DNA from: Filomicrobium sp.
GTDB lineage: Bacteria > Pseudomonadota > Alphaproteobacteria > Rhizobiales > Hyphomicrobiaceae
Length of the DNA stretch: 64,000 bases
Assembly: GCA_017792465.1 (NCBI GenBank)
Contig: CP051234.1
Coordinates: 3,504,501 to 3,568,500 of the forward strand
Direction: 5' to 3'
The notes below the pieces were generated by a model that saw only the letters and a list, made by a program, of their open reading frames with translations, was not told the DNA's origin and made no database searches. This document shows positions 46,295 to 55,439 of the stretch, one piece after another. Numbering within the stretch: the first letter of the stretch is position 1; every line of letters starts with the position of its first letter. The position numbers and the translations under genes are program-made.

Positions 46295-47227
46295 TCAGGC
46301 GAAGACCGCGTCCCAATACATCTTTGGAATGTCCGGGCCGCCCACGGCTTTGAGTTCGACCGTCAAAGTCGGAGACGTGACGTTGATCTCCGAGAGCCGA
46401 CCGTCGATGAGGTCGAGGCCCGCAAAGAAGATGCCCCACTCTTTAAGCTTCTTGCCGACTTCGGCGCAGACCACTTCTTCTTTTTCCGTCAGTGAACTCA
46501 GCACCGGGCGACCGCCGGAATGGATGTTGGCAACGAAGTTTCCTTCGGCGGGAATGCGCCCCAAGACGCCGACGACCTCGCCTTGAAGCATCATCACGCG
46601 CTTATCGGTTTCCTTGACGTTGGGGAGGAATTCCTGAGCGACGATCGGCTCCTTTGAGAAGGCCAGGAGCTTGTCGAGGTGGGCGTTGAATTCGGGATCG
46701 TCGATGTTGGTTTTGACGATCATTTCGCCACCGAATAGCGACAGCGGCTTCAAGACGATCTGGCCGGTGCGGCGAGCAAAGTCGGCGATGTGGGCGCGGT
46801 CGGCCGAGATCAGCGTGTTGGCCATCAGATGCGGGAAGTGCAACGCGCTCAGCTTTTCGGGTGTGTTGCGGATGGCGCCGGGGTCGTTGAGGATGCGCGT
46901 CGATTTCGGCAACAGCTCCAACAGATAGGTGTTGGAGTAATAGGCCATGTCGAAGGGCGGGTCCTGGCGCACGAGGACGACATCGAAATCGGCAACCGTC
47001 TCGCGCTTTTCGTCTTCCAACGTGAAAGGTGCTTCGGGCTTATCGGGATGCACGGTCGTCTTGCGCATCAGCGCGGTGATCTCGCCGTTCTCGATGGCAA
47101 GCGAGGTGGGCTGGAATTCATAGAGCGCCATGCCGCGGGACTGGGCTTCCACCATCAGCGCGAAGGTCGTGTCGCCCTTGATGTTGATCTTTTCGGGCGG
47201 GTCCATCTGGACTGCGATTTTTTTCAT
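46295..47227 (-). CDS. gshB: glutathione synthetase
   Basis: A 310-residue ATP-grasp enzyme that joins glycine to gamma-glutamylcysteine. Seen: the N-terminal KIAVQMDPPEKINIKGDTTF, VVLVRQDPPFDMAYYSNTYL, IVLKPLSLFGGEMIV as the ATP-grasp segment, and the C-terminal GLDLIDGRLSEINVTSPT. The length is normal. The ATG overlaps the stop of the sulfotransferase gene by four bases, so the two are translated together. The gshA gene is not in the window. Confidence 0.95.
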   Translation of the reverse strand: MKKIAVQMDPPEKINIKGDTTFALMVEAQSRGMALYEFQPTSLAIENGEITALMRKTTVHPDKPEAPFTLEDEKRETVADFDVVLVRQDPPFDMAYYSNTYLLELLPKSTRILNDPGAIRNTPEKLSALHFPHLMANTLISADRAHIADFARRTGQIVLKPLSLFGGEMIVKTNIDDPEFNAHLDKLLAFSKEPIVAQEFLPNVKETDKRVMMLQGEVVGVLGRIPAEGNFVANIHSGGRPVLSSLTEKEEVVCAEVGKKLKEWGIFFAGLDLIDGRLSEINVTSPTLTVELKAVGGPDIPKMYWDAVFA

Positions 47228-48090
47228 CGAGCTTTTCCGGCTTGGCCTGTGGCGGGCGTTGTCTTGTCTGGTTCGTCAAAGAAACGGCGGTAATCGGAGC
47301 GGCGGAAGAACCATTTGAGTTCATCGTAGTTGGCGATCACGTCCGACTTTGCCGAGCGGTTCTGTTTCTGGATATGGGATTGCGCTTTGAGGTTTCCTAT
47401 TCCCAAGAAGTTCTGCAGCTTGCCAAGCGTTTCATCAGGCTTGGCAGTCAAATCTTCGTAAGTCAGCTCCAGATAGCGCTCGGGCGGAAAGGCATCGCGG
47501 AACTTCTGTTCTAGCTCCTCGATTGCCATGAAGTGGCGGCGGCAGACGCGTGGCGGCAACGTGATCTGCTCGACGTCGTAAGCCTGGCCGACGTACTTGC
47601 CCGATTGCTTGGCGAGCATGTTGGAGACGATGACGTCGAGTAGGTTCTCGCGGCGTAGCTGGATGATCTTGATGGTGGGATCGTTTTGCAGTTCAGGGAG
47701 CAGTTCAGCGAGGCTTGGGAGATCGCGTCTTTCGCGGAAGCGCTCGTCGAAGTGCTGGTAGAGGATCTTGACGGCGGTCAGGCGTTCGCTCGTCAGCCGC
47801 TCCAGCATCTCATGCAAATGCCGGACAGCGCCGTGTGGCTGGCGCAGTTTTTCGAGCAGGAAATCGCTGGAGAGATAATAGGTGCCGAAGATCTCGCCAT
47901 AGGCGCGGACCTGCGGGCTGGAGTTGAGGTAAGAGACAAGCAGGTTGGAGCCGGTTCGGCCGTTGGTGATGATGACGACCTTTTGGACGGGGCGCGCGAA
48001 GACCCCCGTCAGCCGACCGATTGTACGACACAAGAGCTGATGCGCCCGGTACTTCCAAGGGAAGGGAAGTGTTGATTTGTCGAGCAGCAT
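47224..48090 (-). CDS. Stf0-like sulfotransferase
   Basis: A 288-residue protein. The 5'-phosphosulfate loop for PAPS is VVIITNGRTGSNLLVSYLNS at about residues 38-57, and the 3'-phosphate site is IIQLRRENLLDVIVSNMLA near 149-167. The form fits the Stf0/LPS-type sulfotransferase group, which adds sulfate to sugars or lipids. No signal peptide. It lies upstream of gshB with a four-base overlap, an unusual pairing of sulfate transfer with thiol synthesis. The acceptor is unknown. Confidence 0.82.
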   Translation of the reverse strand: MLLDKSTLPFPWKYRAHQLLCRTIGRLTGVFARPVQKVVIITNGRTGSNLLVSYLNSSPQVRAYGEIFGTYYLSSDFLLEKLRQPHGAVRHLHEMLERLTSERLTAVKILYQHFDERFRERRDLPSLAELLPELQNDPTIKIIQLRRENLLDVIVSNMLAKQSGKYVGQAYDVEQITLPPRVCRRHFMAIEELEQKFRDAFPPERYLELTYEDLTAKPDETLGKLQNFLGIGNLKAQSHIQKQNRSAKSDVIANYDELKWFFRRSDYRRFFDEPDKTTPATGQAGKAR

Positions 48091-48146
48091 CTCTTTGGCG
48101 CGCCTTCTCCTGCTTGTTTCTAAACAAAGCGCTTTTCAGTTCGCCG

Positions 48147-49973
48147 TCACTTGGCGCTGTCGGCCACAACGCGCAGCGATAGTTCGCGAAGCTGCGACGG
48201 GGTCGCTTCGGCCGGAGCGTTCATCAACAAGTCCTGCGCCTGCTGGTTCATTGGGAACAGCGAGACTTCGCGCAGGTTGGAAGCGCCGACGAGCAGCATG
48301 ACGATGCGGTCGATGCCGAGAGCCATGCCGCCGTGCGGTGGTGGACCGTACTGGAAGGCACGATAAAGTCCGCCGAAGCGTTCCTTGACGACGTCTTCGC
48401 CGAGGCCTGCGTGACCGAAGGCTTTGACCATCGATTCGGGCAAGTGGTTACGGATGGAGCCCGAGGCGATTTCCGAACCGTTGCAGACGAGGTCGTACTG
48501 CCAAGCCTTGAGGGCCAGCAGGTCGTCGTCGGACTTGGCTGCTTCGAGCGCTTCGAGACCGCCTTGCGGCATCGAGAACGGGTTGTGAGAGAACTCGATG
48601 CGCTTTTCGTCTTCGTTCCATTCATACATCGGGAAGTCGACGATCCAGCACAGCGCGAACTGATCTTCATCGAGCAGCTTGAGTTCATGGCCGACGCGGT
48701 CGCGGGCGGCGCCTGCGAACTTATGGAAGTTGCGCGGGTTGCCGGCGGCGAAGAAGACAGCGTCGCCGTCTTTGAGGCCGAGTTGCTCGCGCACGGCTGC
48801 GGTGCGATCTTCGCCGATGTTCTTGGCGATTGGGCCGGAGCCTTTGCCGTCCTTGAAGAAGATGTAGCCGAGGCCTGGTTGACCTTCGCCTTGCGCCCAC
48901 GAGTTCATGCGGTCGCAGAAGGCGCGGCTGCCGCCGGTCGGAGCCGGGATCGCCCAGACGCGGACCTTCGGGTCCTTCTCGATCATTCCGGCAAAGACCT
49001 TGAAGCCCGAGCCGCGGAAATGTTCGGTGACGTCCTGCATTTCAATCGGGTTGCGCAGGTCCGGTTTGTCGGAGCCGTACTTGGCAATGGCTTCGTCGTA
49101 TGGAATCCGCGGGAACTCTTTCGTAACGGGCTTCCCGTCCGCGAATTCCTCGAAGAAGCTACGCGTGATCGGCTCCATCGTCTGAAAGATGTCTTCCTGC
49201 GTGACGAAGCTCATCTCGACGTCGAGCTGATAGAATTCGCCGGGCAGGCGGTCGGCGCGCGGATCCTCGTCGCGGAAGCAAGGTGCGATCTGGAAATAGC
49301 GGTCGAAGCCCGAGACCATCAGCAACTGCTTATAGATCTGCGGGGCCTGCGGCAGGGCGTAGAACTTGCCTTCGTGCAGACGCGAGGGGACGAGGAAGTC
49401 GCGCGCGCCTTCCGGCGAGGATGCCGTCAGGATCGGGGTGGTGAACTCCGAGAAACCTGCGTCTTCCATTGAGCGGCGCATTTTGCGGATGACGGCCTGC
49501 CGCTTCATGATGTTGGCGTGCAGGGTTTCGCGGCGTAGGTCGAGGAAGCGGTAGGTGAGGCGCATGTCCTCGGGATAGTCAGGTTCACCGAAGACCGGGA
49601 CCGGGATTTCGGCGGCTTTCGACAGGACCTCGATCTCGGTGGCGAAAACTTCGATCTCACCGGTTGGCAATTCGGCGTTGTTGGTGCCTTCAGGGCGCTC
49701 GCGGACCTTGCCGTCGACGCGGATGACCCATTCCGAGCGCACCAATTCTGCGGTCTTGAAGGCCGGGCTGTCAGGATCGGCGACGACCTGGGTCAGGCCA
49801 TAGTGGTCGCGCAGGTCGATGAACAAGACGCCGCCGTGGTCGCGCACGCGGTGGACCCAGCCCGAAAGGCGGGTCGTGTTGCCGATATCGGATGCGCGCA
49901 GCGCCCCGCAGGTGTGTGAGCGATAGCGGTGAAGTTCTGCAGCGCTGGAACCCGCGCTTTTGCCTTCGGCCAT
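48147..49973 (-). CDS. aspS: aspartyl-tRNA synthetase
   Basis: About 608 residues, the bacterial-type class II enzyme. The N-terminal anticodon-binding OB fold has [21 protein letters not shown]; motif 2 is [20 protein letters not shown] (with the FRxE-type loop); the inserted GAD domain spans about 300-410; motif 3 is [13 protein letters not shown]. The ATG at 49973 is preferred over 49997 because GAGG lies about 11 bases upstream. Whether it also charges tRNA-Asn, as in several alphaproteobacteria, is not decided by what can be seen. It is divergent from rnd. Confidence 0.95.
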   Translation of the reverse strand: MAEGKSAGSSAAELHRYRSHTCGALRASDIGNTTRLSGWVHRVRDHGGVLFIDLRDHYGLTQVVADPDSPAFKTAELVRSEWVIRVDGKVRERPEGTNNAELPTGEIEVFATEIEVLSKAAEIPVPVFGEPDYPEDMRLTYRFLDLRRETLHANIMKRQAVIRKMRRSMEDAGFSEFTTPILTASSPEGARDFLVPSRLHEGKFYALPQAPQIYKQLLMVSGFDRYFQIAPCFRDEDPRADRLPGEFYQLDVEMSFVTQEDIFQTMEPITRSFFEEFADGKPVTKEFPRIPYDEAIAKYGSDKPDLRNPIEMQDVTEHFRGSGFKVFAGMIEKDPKVRVWAIPAPTGGSRAFCDRMNSWAQGEGQPGLGYIFFKDGKGSGPIAKNIGEDRTAAVREQLGLKDGDAVFFAAGNPRNFHKFAGAARDRVGHELKLLDEDQFALCWIVDFPMYEWNEDEKRIEFSHNPFSMPQGGLEALEAAKSDDDLLALKAWQYDLVCNGSEIASGSIRNHLPESMVKAFGHAGLGEDVVKERFGGLYRAFQYGPPPHGGMALGIDRIVMLLVGASNLREVSLFPMNQQAQDLLMNAPAEATPSQLRELSLRVVADSAK

Positions 49974-50177
49974 GGTCGGTCGTGCCTCAAGTCTCATGCG
50001 TGAATCTTAGTAATCAAGGCGGGAAAAGCGCATGCACCTTGGGAGATGTCAAGCCGGTCGGGCTGGCGGGCGAAATTGTGCTCTGGAGACCTGCGACGCT
50101 TAGACCTTAAGCAGTTTGGGCGCTTCTTCGACGAACAGGCGACAAATCGCGAAGTTTAGGCTATAGCGCTTGTCGAC

Positions 50178-51329
50178 ATGACTCCCATCGCCTCGACCTC
50201 CGATCTCGAAAACCTGTGCCAAGAGCTCCGATCCGCCGAATTTTTGACGGTGGACACGGAATTCATGCGCGAACAGACTTATTATCCGAAGCTCTGCCTG
50301 ATCCAGGTGGCAAGCCCTGACGTGGCTGCGACAATCGATCCGCTGGCGAGGGGGCTCGATCTCAAGCCGTTCTGGGAGCTGATGGCGGGGCCGGATCAGG
50401 TCAAGGTTTTCCACGCCGCGCGCCAGGATCTCGAGATTTTCCATTGTGAAGGCCGGCTGATCCCGCAAAACGTGTTCGATACCCAGGTGGCGGCGATGGT
50501 TTGCGGATTTGGCGACCAGATTAGCTACGTCAACCTGGTCCGCTCGGTTTCGGGGGCGCAGCTCGACAAGTCTTCCCGGTTCACGGATTGGTCGAAGCGG
50601 CCCTTGTCGGATAAGCAACTCAACTACGCGCTGGGCGACGTTACGCATTTGCGCGACGTCTATCTGCATTTGAAGGCGGAGCTTGAGAAATCCGGGCGTG
50701 CGTCGTGGCTTGCCGAAGAAATGGCGATCCTGACCGATCCGTCGACCTACGAACAGCATCCTGAACTTTCCTATCAACGGCTCAAGGCGAAGGTGAAGAA
50801 CCGGAAGGCGATGGGTGTACTGATGTCGCTGGCGGCCTGGCGGGAGCGCACGGCGCAAGCGCAGAATGTGCCGCGGCAGCGCGTCATGCGCGATGAGGCG
50901 CTTTATGACATTGCCAATCACGCGCCGCGTTCGACCAGCGAGCTTGGCGGACTGCGCTCGGTGCCGGACGGCTTTTCGCGTTCGTCGCGGGCTAAAGATA
51001 TTGTTGCCGCTGTCGAAGAAGGGTTGGCGCGAGACATGGCCGAGGTGCCGCAGCTGCGCCAAGGTCAGCCGCTCAGTGCGGAGGCAACAGCGACGCTTGA
51101 ACTCCTCAAGGTGCTGTTGAAATCGGCGGCGGCGCGTCACGGGGTTGCGACGCGGCTGATTGCGGACGCTTCTGATCTGGAAGCGCTAGCCCGGTATGAA
51201 GAACCCGACGTGCCGGCTCTATCGGGTTGGCGCAGAGATCTGTTCGGGGCCGACGCCTTGGCTCTCAAGCAGGGCAAGTTGGCTTTGACGCTCAAGGAAG
51301 GCGACGTTGTCGTCATGCCAGTGGAATAG
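50178..51329 (+). CDS. rnd: ribonuclease D
   Basis: A 383-residue 3'-5' exoribonuclease for tRNA maturation. The DEDDy motifs are Asp26 and Glu28 in TVDTEFMRE, Asp in FHAARQDLEIF, and the Tyr/Asp of YALGDVTHL. The HRDC domain follows at about 210-290 (LMSLAAWRERTAQAQNVPRQ). The length is normal. Its terminator overlaps the stop codon, so it is probably monocistronic. Confidence 0.94.
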   Translation: MTPIASTSDLENLCQELRSAEFLTVDTEFMREQTYYPKLCLIQVASPDVAATIDPLARGLDLKPFWELMAGPDQVKVFHAARQDLEIFHCEGRLIPQNVFDTQVAAMVCGFGDQISYVNLVRSVSGAQLDKSSRFTDWSKRPLSDKQLNYALGDVTHLRDVYLHLKAELEKSGRASWLAEEMAILTDPSTYEQHPELSYQRLKAKVKNRKAMGVLMSLAAWRERTAQAQNVPRQRVMRDEALYDIANHAPRSTSELGGLRSVPDGFSRSSRAKDIVAAVEEGLARDMAEVPQLRQGQPLSAEATATLELLKVLLKSAAARHGVATRLIADASDLEALARYEEPDVPALSGWRRDLFGADALALKQGKLALTLKEGDVVVMPVE

Positions 51330-51351
51330 GCCGGTTGGGTCGGCCTGTTTT
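51328..51351 (+). terminator. rho-independent terminator overlapping the rnd stop codon
   Basis: AGGCCG (51328-51333) pairs with CGGCCT (51341-51346), seven-base loop, followed by GTTTT. The stem begins inside the TAG codon. Confidence 0.6.
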
Positions 51352-51445
51352 GAAAAGGCTAGCTGAGTAGGGCCGTTGATAGGCCGTCGAAACAGGCTGG
51401 ACGAATTGTCCGGTCGATTGGCTCAACGAACTCAAGGCCCGTCCA

Positions 51446-52705
51446 ATGAGTGAATTTCCCTCGATGAATGCGAACAGCGGCGAGAGCCCGAAGCTGGTGC
51501 GCCAGATGGGGTTTGTGCTGCTGACGCTTTACGGTCTCAGCGTCACAGTCGGCGCGGGCATCTACGTCCTGGTCGGCGAGGTCGCGCAATTGGCCGGCGG
51601 GTTGACGCCGCTGGCGTTTGTTGGGGCTTCGCTTCTCATTTCGTTTTCTGCGGCCAGCTATGCCGAGCTGTCGGCGCGATTTCCTGTCAGCGCGGGTGAG
51701 GCTGCTTATATCGAAGCCGGATTGAAAGCCCCGACACTGGCGGTTCTGGCAGGTTTGATGGTCGCGTCTGCAGGGATAGTTTCCTCAGCGGCTTTGTTGC
51801 GCGGCGGGGCTGGATACGTCACCGAGTTTTTCGCGGTCGGCGAGGTCGTCGTGGCGCTCATTCTCGGGCTTCTCATCGGTGCAATCGCGATGTGGGGGAT
51901 TAAGCAAGCCTCATGGACGGCAGCCATCCTCGGGCTCTTCGAAGTCGGGCTGCTGCTCGTGATCGTGGCCGTTGGGCTGATGAACCCCGAACAGGTCGCG
52001 TCCGGTTTTGAAAAGATGGCCGATGCGCCGCAAGCAGGTGCCCTGGCCGGGTTTTCCAGTGCCGTCCTGATCGCGTTTTTCGCCTACATCGGCTTTGAAG
52101 ATTTGGTGAATGTCGCCGAGGAGGTGAAGGAGCCAACGCGCACCATGCCGAGGGCGATTGCCACGACGCTGGTGATTACCGCGCTCCTCTATTTCCTTGT
52201 TGCGCTGGTGGCGATTTCGTTTCTGTCTATCGACGAACTGTCGCAAAGCTCTGCGCCGATGACGCTTTTGTTCTCGCGCCTGACGGGCGGCAGCGGACAA
52301 GTCGTGACGCTTGTCGCCATTTTCGCGGTTTTGAATGGCGTGCTGGTTCAGCTCATCATGGCGTCACGCGTGCTCTACGGATTGAGCCGCATGGGGCACC
52401 TGCCGAAGCTCTTCGGGCAGGTCAATGCGGTGACGCGGACGCCGTTGATTGCGACGGCACTGGCATTGTTCGTTGCGCTCGTTCTTTGCACGACATCGGG
52501 CACGGCGGTTCTGGCGCAATTGACGGCAGGGCTTACGCTTCTCGTTTTCGCGTTCGTCAATCTGGCTTTGCTTCGGATGAAGCTTGCCAAGATCGGCGGC
52601 GCGGATGGTATCGAGGTTCCGATCTGGGTGCCGGCGGTCGGTTTTGCGGTGTCGCTCTGCTTTGTGGCTTATGAGGTGAGCCGGAAAGTGATGGCAATCG
52701 TGTAG
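51446..52705 (+). CDS. APC superfamily amino acid permease
   Basis: A 419-residue transporter with about 12 helices. The family start is seen: QMGFVLLTLYGLSVTVGAGIYVLVGEVAQ (unwound helix 1 with GAGIY), helix 6 region FFAYIGFEDLVNVAEEVKEP and the later MASRVLYGLSRMGHLPKLFG loop. The substrate cannot be named; similar proteins take up neutral amino acids. No soluble partner domain. A single gene between rnd and the ceramidase-like gene. Confidence 0.87.
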   Translation: MSEFPSMNANSGESPKLVRQMGFVLLTLYGLSVTVGAGIYVLVGEVAQLAGGLTPLAFVGASLLISFSAASYAELSARFPVSAGEAAYIEAGLKAPTLAVLAGLMVASAGIVSSAALLRGGAGYVTEFFAVGEVVVALILGLLIGAIAMWGIKQASWTAAILGLFEVGLLLVIVAVGLMNPEQVASGFEKMADAPQAGALAGFSSAVLIAFFAYIGFEDLVNVAEEVKEPTRTMPRAIATTLVITALLYFLVALVAISFLSIDELSQSSAPMTLLFSRLTGGSGQVVTLVAIFAVLNGVLVQLIMASRVLYGLSRMGHLPKLFGQVNAVTRTPLIATALALFVALVLCTTSGTAVLAQLTAGLTLLVFAFVNLALLRMKLAKIGGADGIEVPIWVPAVGFAVSLCFVAYEVSRKVMAIV

Positions 52706-52757
52706 CGCGTTGGCCGCGGGTCGCTGGGGATTGCCAGGGTCTGGCGGAAGTTGAATT

Positions 52758-53510
52758 TTGGGGGCGTTTGGTTTGGAGCAGCTAGAGGCATTCGCGCGCT
52801 GGATCGACAAGCAGATTCCTGCCGGGTATTGGCACGACAAGATCTACTCATATTGTGAGCGCGGCAGCGACGGCGGGTTTTGGGCCGAGCCTTTCAATGC
52901 CTGGTCGAACGGCGCGTTTCACTTGGCCAGTCTCGCAGCGCTTGTGTTGTGGCTGACGCATCCGCGATCCAACCGCGGGGTTTTCGAACTCTTCTTGATC
53001 GTGCTCGTGTTCGTCATCGGGACAGGCAGCTTTTTGTTCCACACGCTGGCGATGCGCTGGGCGGCGATTGCCGATGTCGCGCCGATCGGCTTGTTCATGG
53101 TGCTGTACGTCGGCTATGCGCTCAGACGGCTGGCTGGTTTCAATTGGCTTTTTGTGCTTTTGGGGCTTGGGATTTTCGTTGCTATCCTCTGGCAAGCTGG
53201 ACAGATGCGATGTGGCGGAACGCTATGTCTGCGCGGTTCGGTTGCCTATCTGCCGGCTCTTGGCGCGCTGGTGATTATGGGGCTCGGCTTGGCGATTTTC
53301 CGGCGCCCGGGATGGGGCTACATTCTGGTTGGGGCGCTGGTCTTTGCGCTGTCGTTGACGCTTCGAACCTATGACAGACCATGGTGCCCGCAGACTGCGT
53401 TCTACGATTACGGGCGCATCGGGACGCATTATTGGTGGCACATTCTCAATGCTTTGCTGCTCTATTTGCTGCTTCGCGCCGGCATTCTGCATGGACGTGC
53501 GCGACGGTGA
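52758..53510 (+). CDS. ceramidase-like integral membrane hydrolase
   Basis: About 250 residues with seven helices. The alkaline ceramidase pattern is visible: YCERGSDGGFWAEPFNAWSN at about 32-51, the His in GTGSFLFHTLAMRW (third helix), and two His in GTHYWWHILNALLLY near the C-terminus; these are the expected zinc ligands. Family enzymes split ceramides or other lipid amides at the membrane. The frame opens at a TTG at 52758; a TTG at 52773 is equally possible, no ATG is suitable. The lipid substrate in this organism is unknown. Confidence 0.8.
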   Translation: MGAFGLEQLEAFARWIDKQIPAGYWHDKIYSYCERGSDGGFWAEPFNAWSNGAFHLASLAALVLWLTHPRSNRGVFELFLIVLVFVIGTGSFLFHTLAMRWAAIADVAPIGLFMVLYVGYALRRLAGFNWLFVLLGLGIFVAILWQAGQMRCGGTLCLRGSVAYLPALGALVIMGLGLAIFRRPGWGYILVGALVFALSLTLRTYDRPWCPQTAFYDYGRIGTHYWWHILNALLLYLLLRAGILHGRARR

Positions 53511-53605
53511 GGGGCTGAATTTTGCAATCATCGATCGGTGCTTGATCGATCGGCCGTCAGTCGGCATAAGAAGCGGCTCGTTTTTCGTCTCATGACGTAC
53601 GAAAC

Positions 53606-53691
53606 GCGGACGTGGTGGAACTGGTAGACACACAGGACTTAAAATCCTGAGGGCCTAGCCCGTGCGGGTTCGATTCCCGCCGTCCGCACCA
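53606..53691 (+). tRNA. tRNA-Leu (anticodon UAA)
   Basis: An 86-base class II tRNA with an encoded CCA. The acceptor stem is GCGGACG/CGTCCGC; the anticodon stem CAGGA/TCCTG holds the loop CTTAAAA with the anticodon TAA at 53640-53642; a variable arm (GGGCCTAGCCC) and the T loop GGTTCGATTC follow. It reads UUA codons. It is the left boundary of the accessory-looking region; tRNA-Leu genes are frequent integration sites. Confidence 0.97.
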
Positions 53692-53880
53692 CTTTTGTTG
53701 CGCCTTCGGATGCCCACACGGCATCCGGCGCTTGATAATTCTCCGCGGCGCTTCGGGTGCCGACTTGCACCCGCGCCCTGACATTTTAGTTGCGCCTTCG
53801 CACTTCAACACTGCGCAAGCTTGTGTTGAGCAAGGATGCCCACCGCTTCGCGGCATCCGGCGCCTGAAAATCCTCCGCGA
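53692..53880. repeat. two imperfect copies of a hairpin-forming repeat after tRNA-Leu
   Basis: The block TTTTGTTGCGCCTTCG, then GGATGCCC..CGGCATCCGGCGC, then TGATAATTCTCCGCG occurs at 53693-53747 and again, split by about 35 extra bases, at 53784-53879 (TTTTAGTTGCGCCTTCG ... GGATGCCC..GGCATCCGGCGCCTGAAAAT). Each copy holds the inverted pair GGATGCC/GGCATCC. They look like small dispersed palindromic elements or a local duplication. The rest of 53881-54057 has no supported gene. Confidence 0.55.
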
Positions 53881-54057
53881 AGTTCCGTTAAATTCTTTGA
53901 ATACTGAATCAAATGGGCTCAGAACAAAACGTCTTGCCGACTGTATTCAAAATCAAACTACCTCCTCGCATCGATGGGGCAGAATCCGAAGTGCTAGAGT
54001 TGAAAGGCTGCGTCCACAGCTGCCTTCTTGGGTGCGAACGGTGCTGGAAAAACTCGT

Positions 54058-54198
54058 TTAGAGAGTTAGCTTGACAAGCAGCTCGGAAATCTGAGCACGT
54101 TCATTCATGCCCGGCGAAGCATCGACATGCCAGATCGGTACGCCATTCCTTTCGGCACGATTAGCCGCTGATTGCTGAAGCTGTTCATGGCGCTTCAT
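54058..54198 (-). other. short open frame, possible C-terminal gene remnant
   Basis: A 46-codon frame (opens MKRHEQLQQSAANRAERNGV, then PIWHVDAS and ISELLVKL) that looks coding in composition: amphipathic helix, strand, helix, as in the last part of small P-loop kinases. In the same frame the reading stays open upstream into the 3' end of the flavin monooxygenase gene (WNLIDHRRIDQNSC), so it may be the tail of a gene cut off when the neighbouring genes arrived. No ribosome binding site is seen. Family and reality are both uncertain. Confidence 0.3.
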
Positions 54199-54230
54199 GC
54201 ACGAGTTTTGATCAATTCGTCTATGGTCAA

Positions 54231-55439
54231 TTAAATTCCAGAAGCAAGATTTTTGCTGCCGGAAACGACAACTGGTGAGCCAGCCGACTGGAGAATTTCG
54301 GACTTGATGGCATTGACGAAGTAGCGTCCAAGCCAGCGCCGCGGCATATTGCGTAGAATGAAGTTGCGAATGCCAAATGCCATCGGGGTGGCCGGGATGA
54401 AGACCTTGGCCATCTTTACGCTGCGGCCTTGAAGGCGCTTGATCGATGGACGAAGACGGGCCTCGTGGTGCAGGAGTGCTTCGTCGAGCGAATGCTTTTT
54501 CAGTTCATTTCCAAGTATTGCGGCGGACGTCAGAGCCATGCCAGCGCCCTGCCCAGATATCAATGTCAGGCAATGGGCGGAATCTCCCATCAACAAGACC
54601 CGGCCCGCGGACCACTTAGGCATGGAAACCATTGTCAGATCGTCGAGCAGCAGAGCTTCGTTCGCATCGCGCGCGACCCTGGTCATGGAAGAGACGGTCT
54701 CATGACTTGTCTTGGCGATCGCTTCCACGAGATCCCACTTCTTATCGAGCGGAACCAGACCAGTTTCATCGCTCTTCCAGATGTGCAACGCAGCGAGGCG
54801 GCCGGCTTCGAGCGTGTAGTATTCGGTCATGCGTCCGGGTTCGGCATAGGAGACGAAATCCATTCCCAGATGCAAGGTGTCGTCGAGGTCATAGGCAGCG
54901 AAACGGTAGCCCAGGGGCACGAAAAATTTTTCATCCGGCCCGAACACTTCACGACGTACGAACGAGCGCAGACCGTCGGCGCCGATCACAAGATCGCCTG
55001 TAAGGGTCTCGCCGTCTGACAGCGTAACGCTTGCCTCGTCAGGCCCTGGAGAGACGCTGCTCACCGCGCAGCCAAACCGGATTTCGGTGTCGTCTTTCAC
55101 GCCCTCGTATAGTGCCTGGACGAGATCGGTCCGCCGCAGCGCCAGGAACGGTAAGTCGTCGAGAAACTCCCGGTATTTCAACCTCATCAACTCGCGCCCT
55201 TTGCGGTCGCGATAGACGTTCTCGTCAATTAGGCGAGATTTCGACTCCAGTTGCTCCATGAGGCCCATCTGCCCGGCAACCTCAAGGCCTGGGCCGGACA
55301 GTCCCATCATGTAGCCGCCTGAGCGCAAATCATTAGCGCGTTCAAGCACGACACATGACCATCCGGCGCGGTGCAGCCACCAAGCGGCAGAGAGGCCTGC
55401 TACGCCAGCTCCGATGATGACGGCCCGTTTCGTTCTCAT
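54231..55439 (-). CDS. class A flavin monooxygenase in the siderophore uptake unit
   Basis: A 402-residue FAD-dependent monooxygenase of the p-hydroxybenzoate hydroxylase/TetX type. The N-terminal dinucleotide motif is VIIGAGVAGLSAAWWLHRAG; the middle DLVIGADGLRSFVRR is the DG motif for FAD and NADPH; the second FAD site is RVLLMGDSAHCLTLISGQGAG near 280-300. It overlaps the MFS gene by four bases and so is the last gene of the receptor-MFS-monooxygenase operon. It could hydroxylate the imported chelator to free its iron or to break it down. The substrate is unknown, and the role comes from context. Confidence 0.85.
   Translation of the reverse strand: MRTKRAVIIGAGVAGLSAAWWLHRAGWSCVVLERANDLRSGGYMMGLSGPGLEVAGQMGLMEQLESKSRLIDENVYRDRKGRELMRLKYREFLDDLPFLALRRTDLVQALYEGVKDDTEIRFGCAVSSVSPGPDEASVTLSDGETLTGDLVIGADGLRSFVRREVFGPDEKFFVPLGYRFAAYDLDDTLHLGMDFVSYAEPGRMTEYYTLEAGRLAALHIWKSDETGLVPLDKKWDLVEAIAKTSHETVSSMTRVARDANEALLLDDLTMVSMPKWSAGRVLLMGDSAHCLTLISGQGAGMALTSAAILGNELKKHSLDEALLHHEARLRPSIKRLQGRSVKMAKVFIPATPMAFGIRNFILRNMPRRWLGRYFVNAIKSEILQSAGSPVVVSGSKNLASGI

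Noticed and set aside
48333-49472. Open frame of about 380 codons on the plus strand across aspS
   Set aside because: Antisense to conserved synthetase motifs; no ribosome binding site or known domain.
50100-51140. Open frame of about 345 codons on the minus strand across rnd
   Set aside because: Antisense to the DEDD motifs and HRDC domain of ribonuclease D; Arg-rich shadow sequence.
53732-54061. 109-codon open frame after tRNA-Leu
   Set aside because: It begins inside the repeat block and reads through the second copy; composition is not coding-like.
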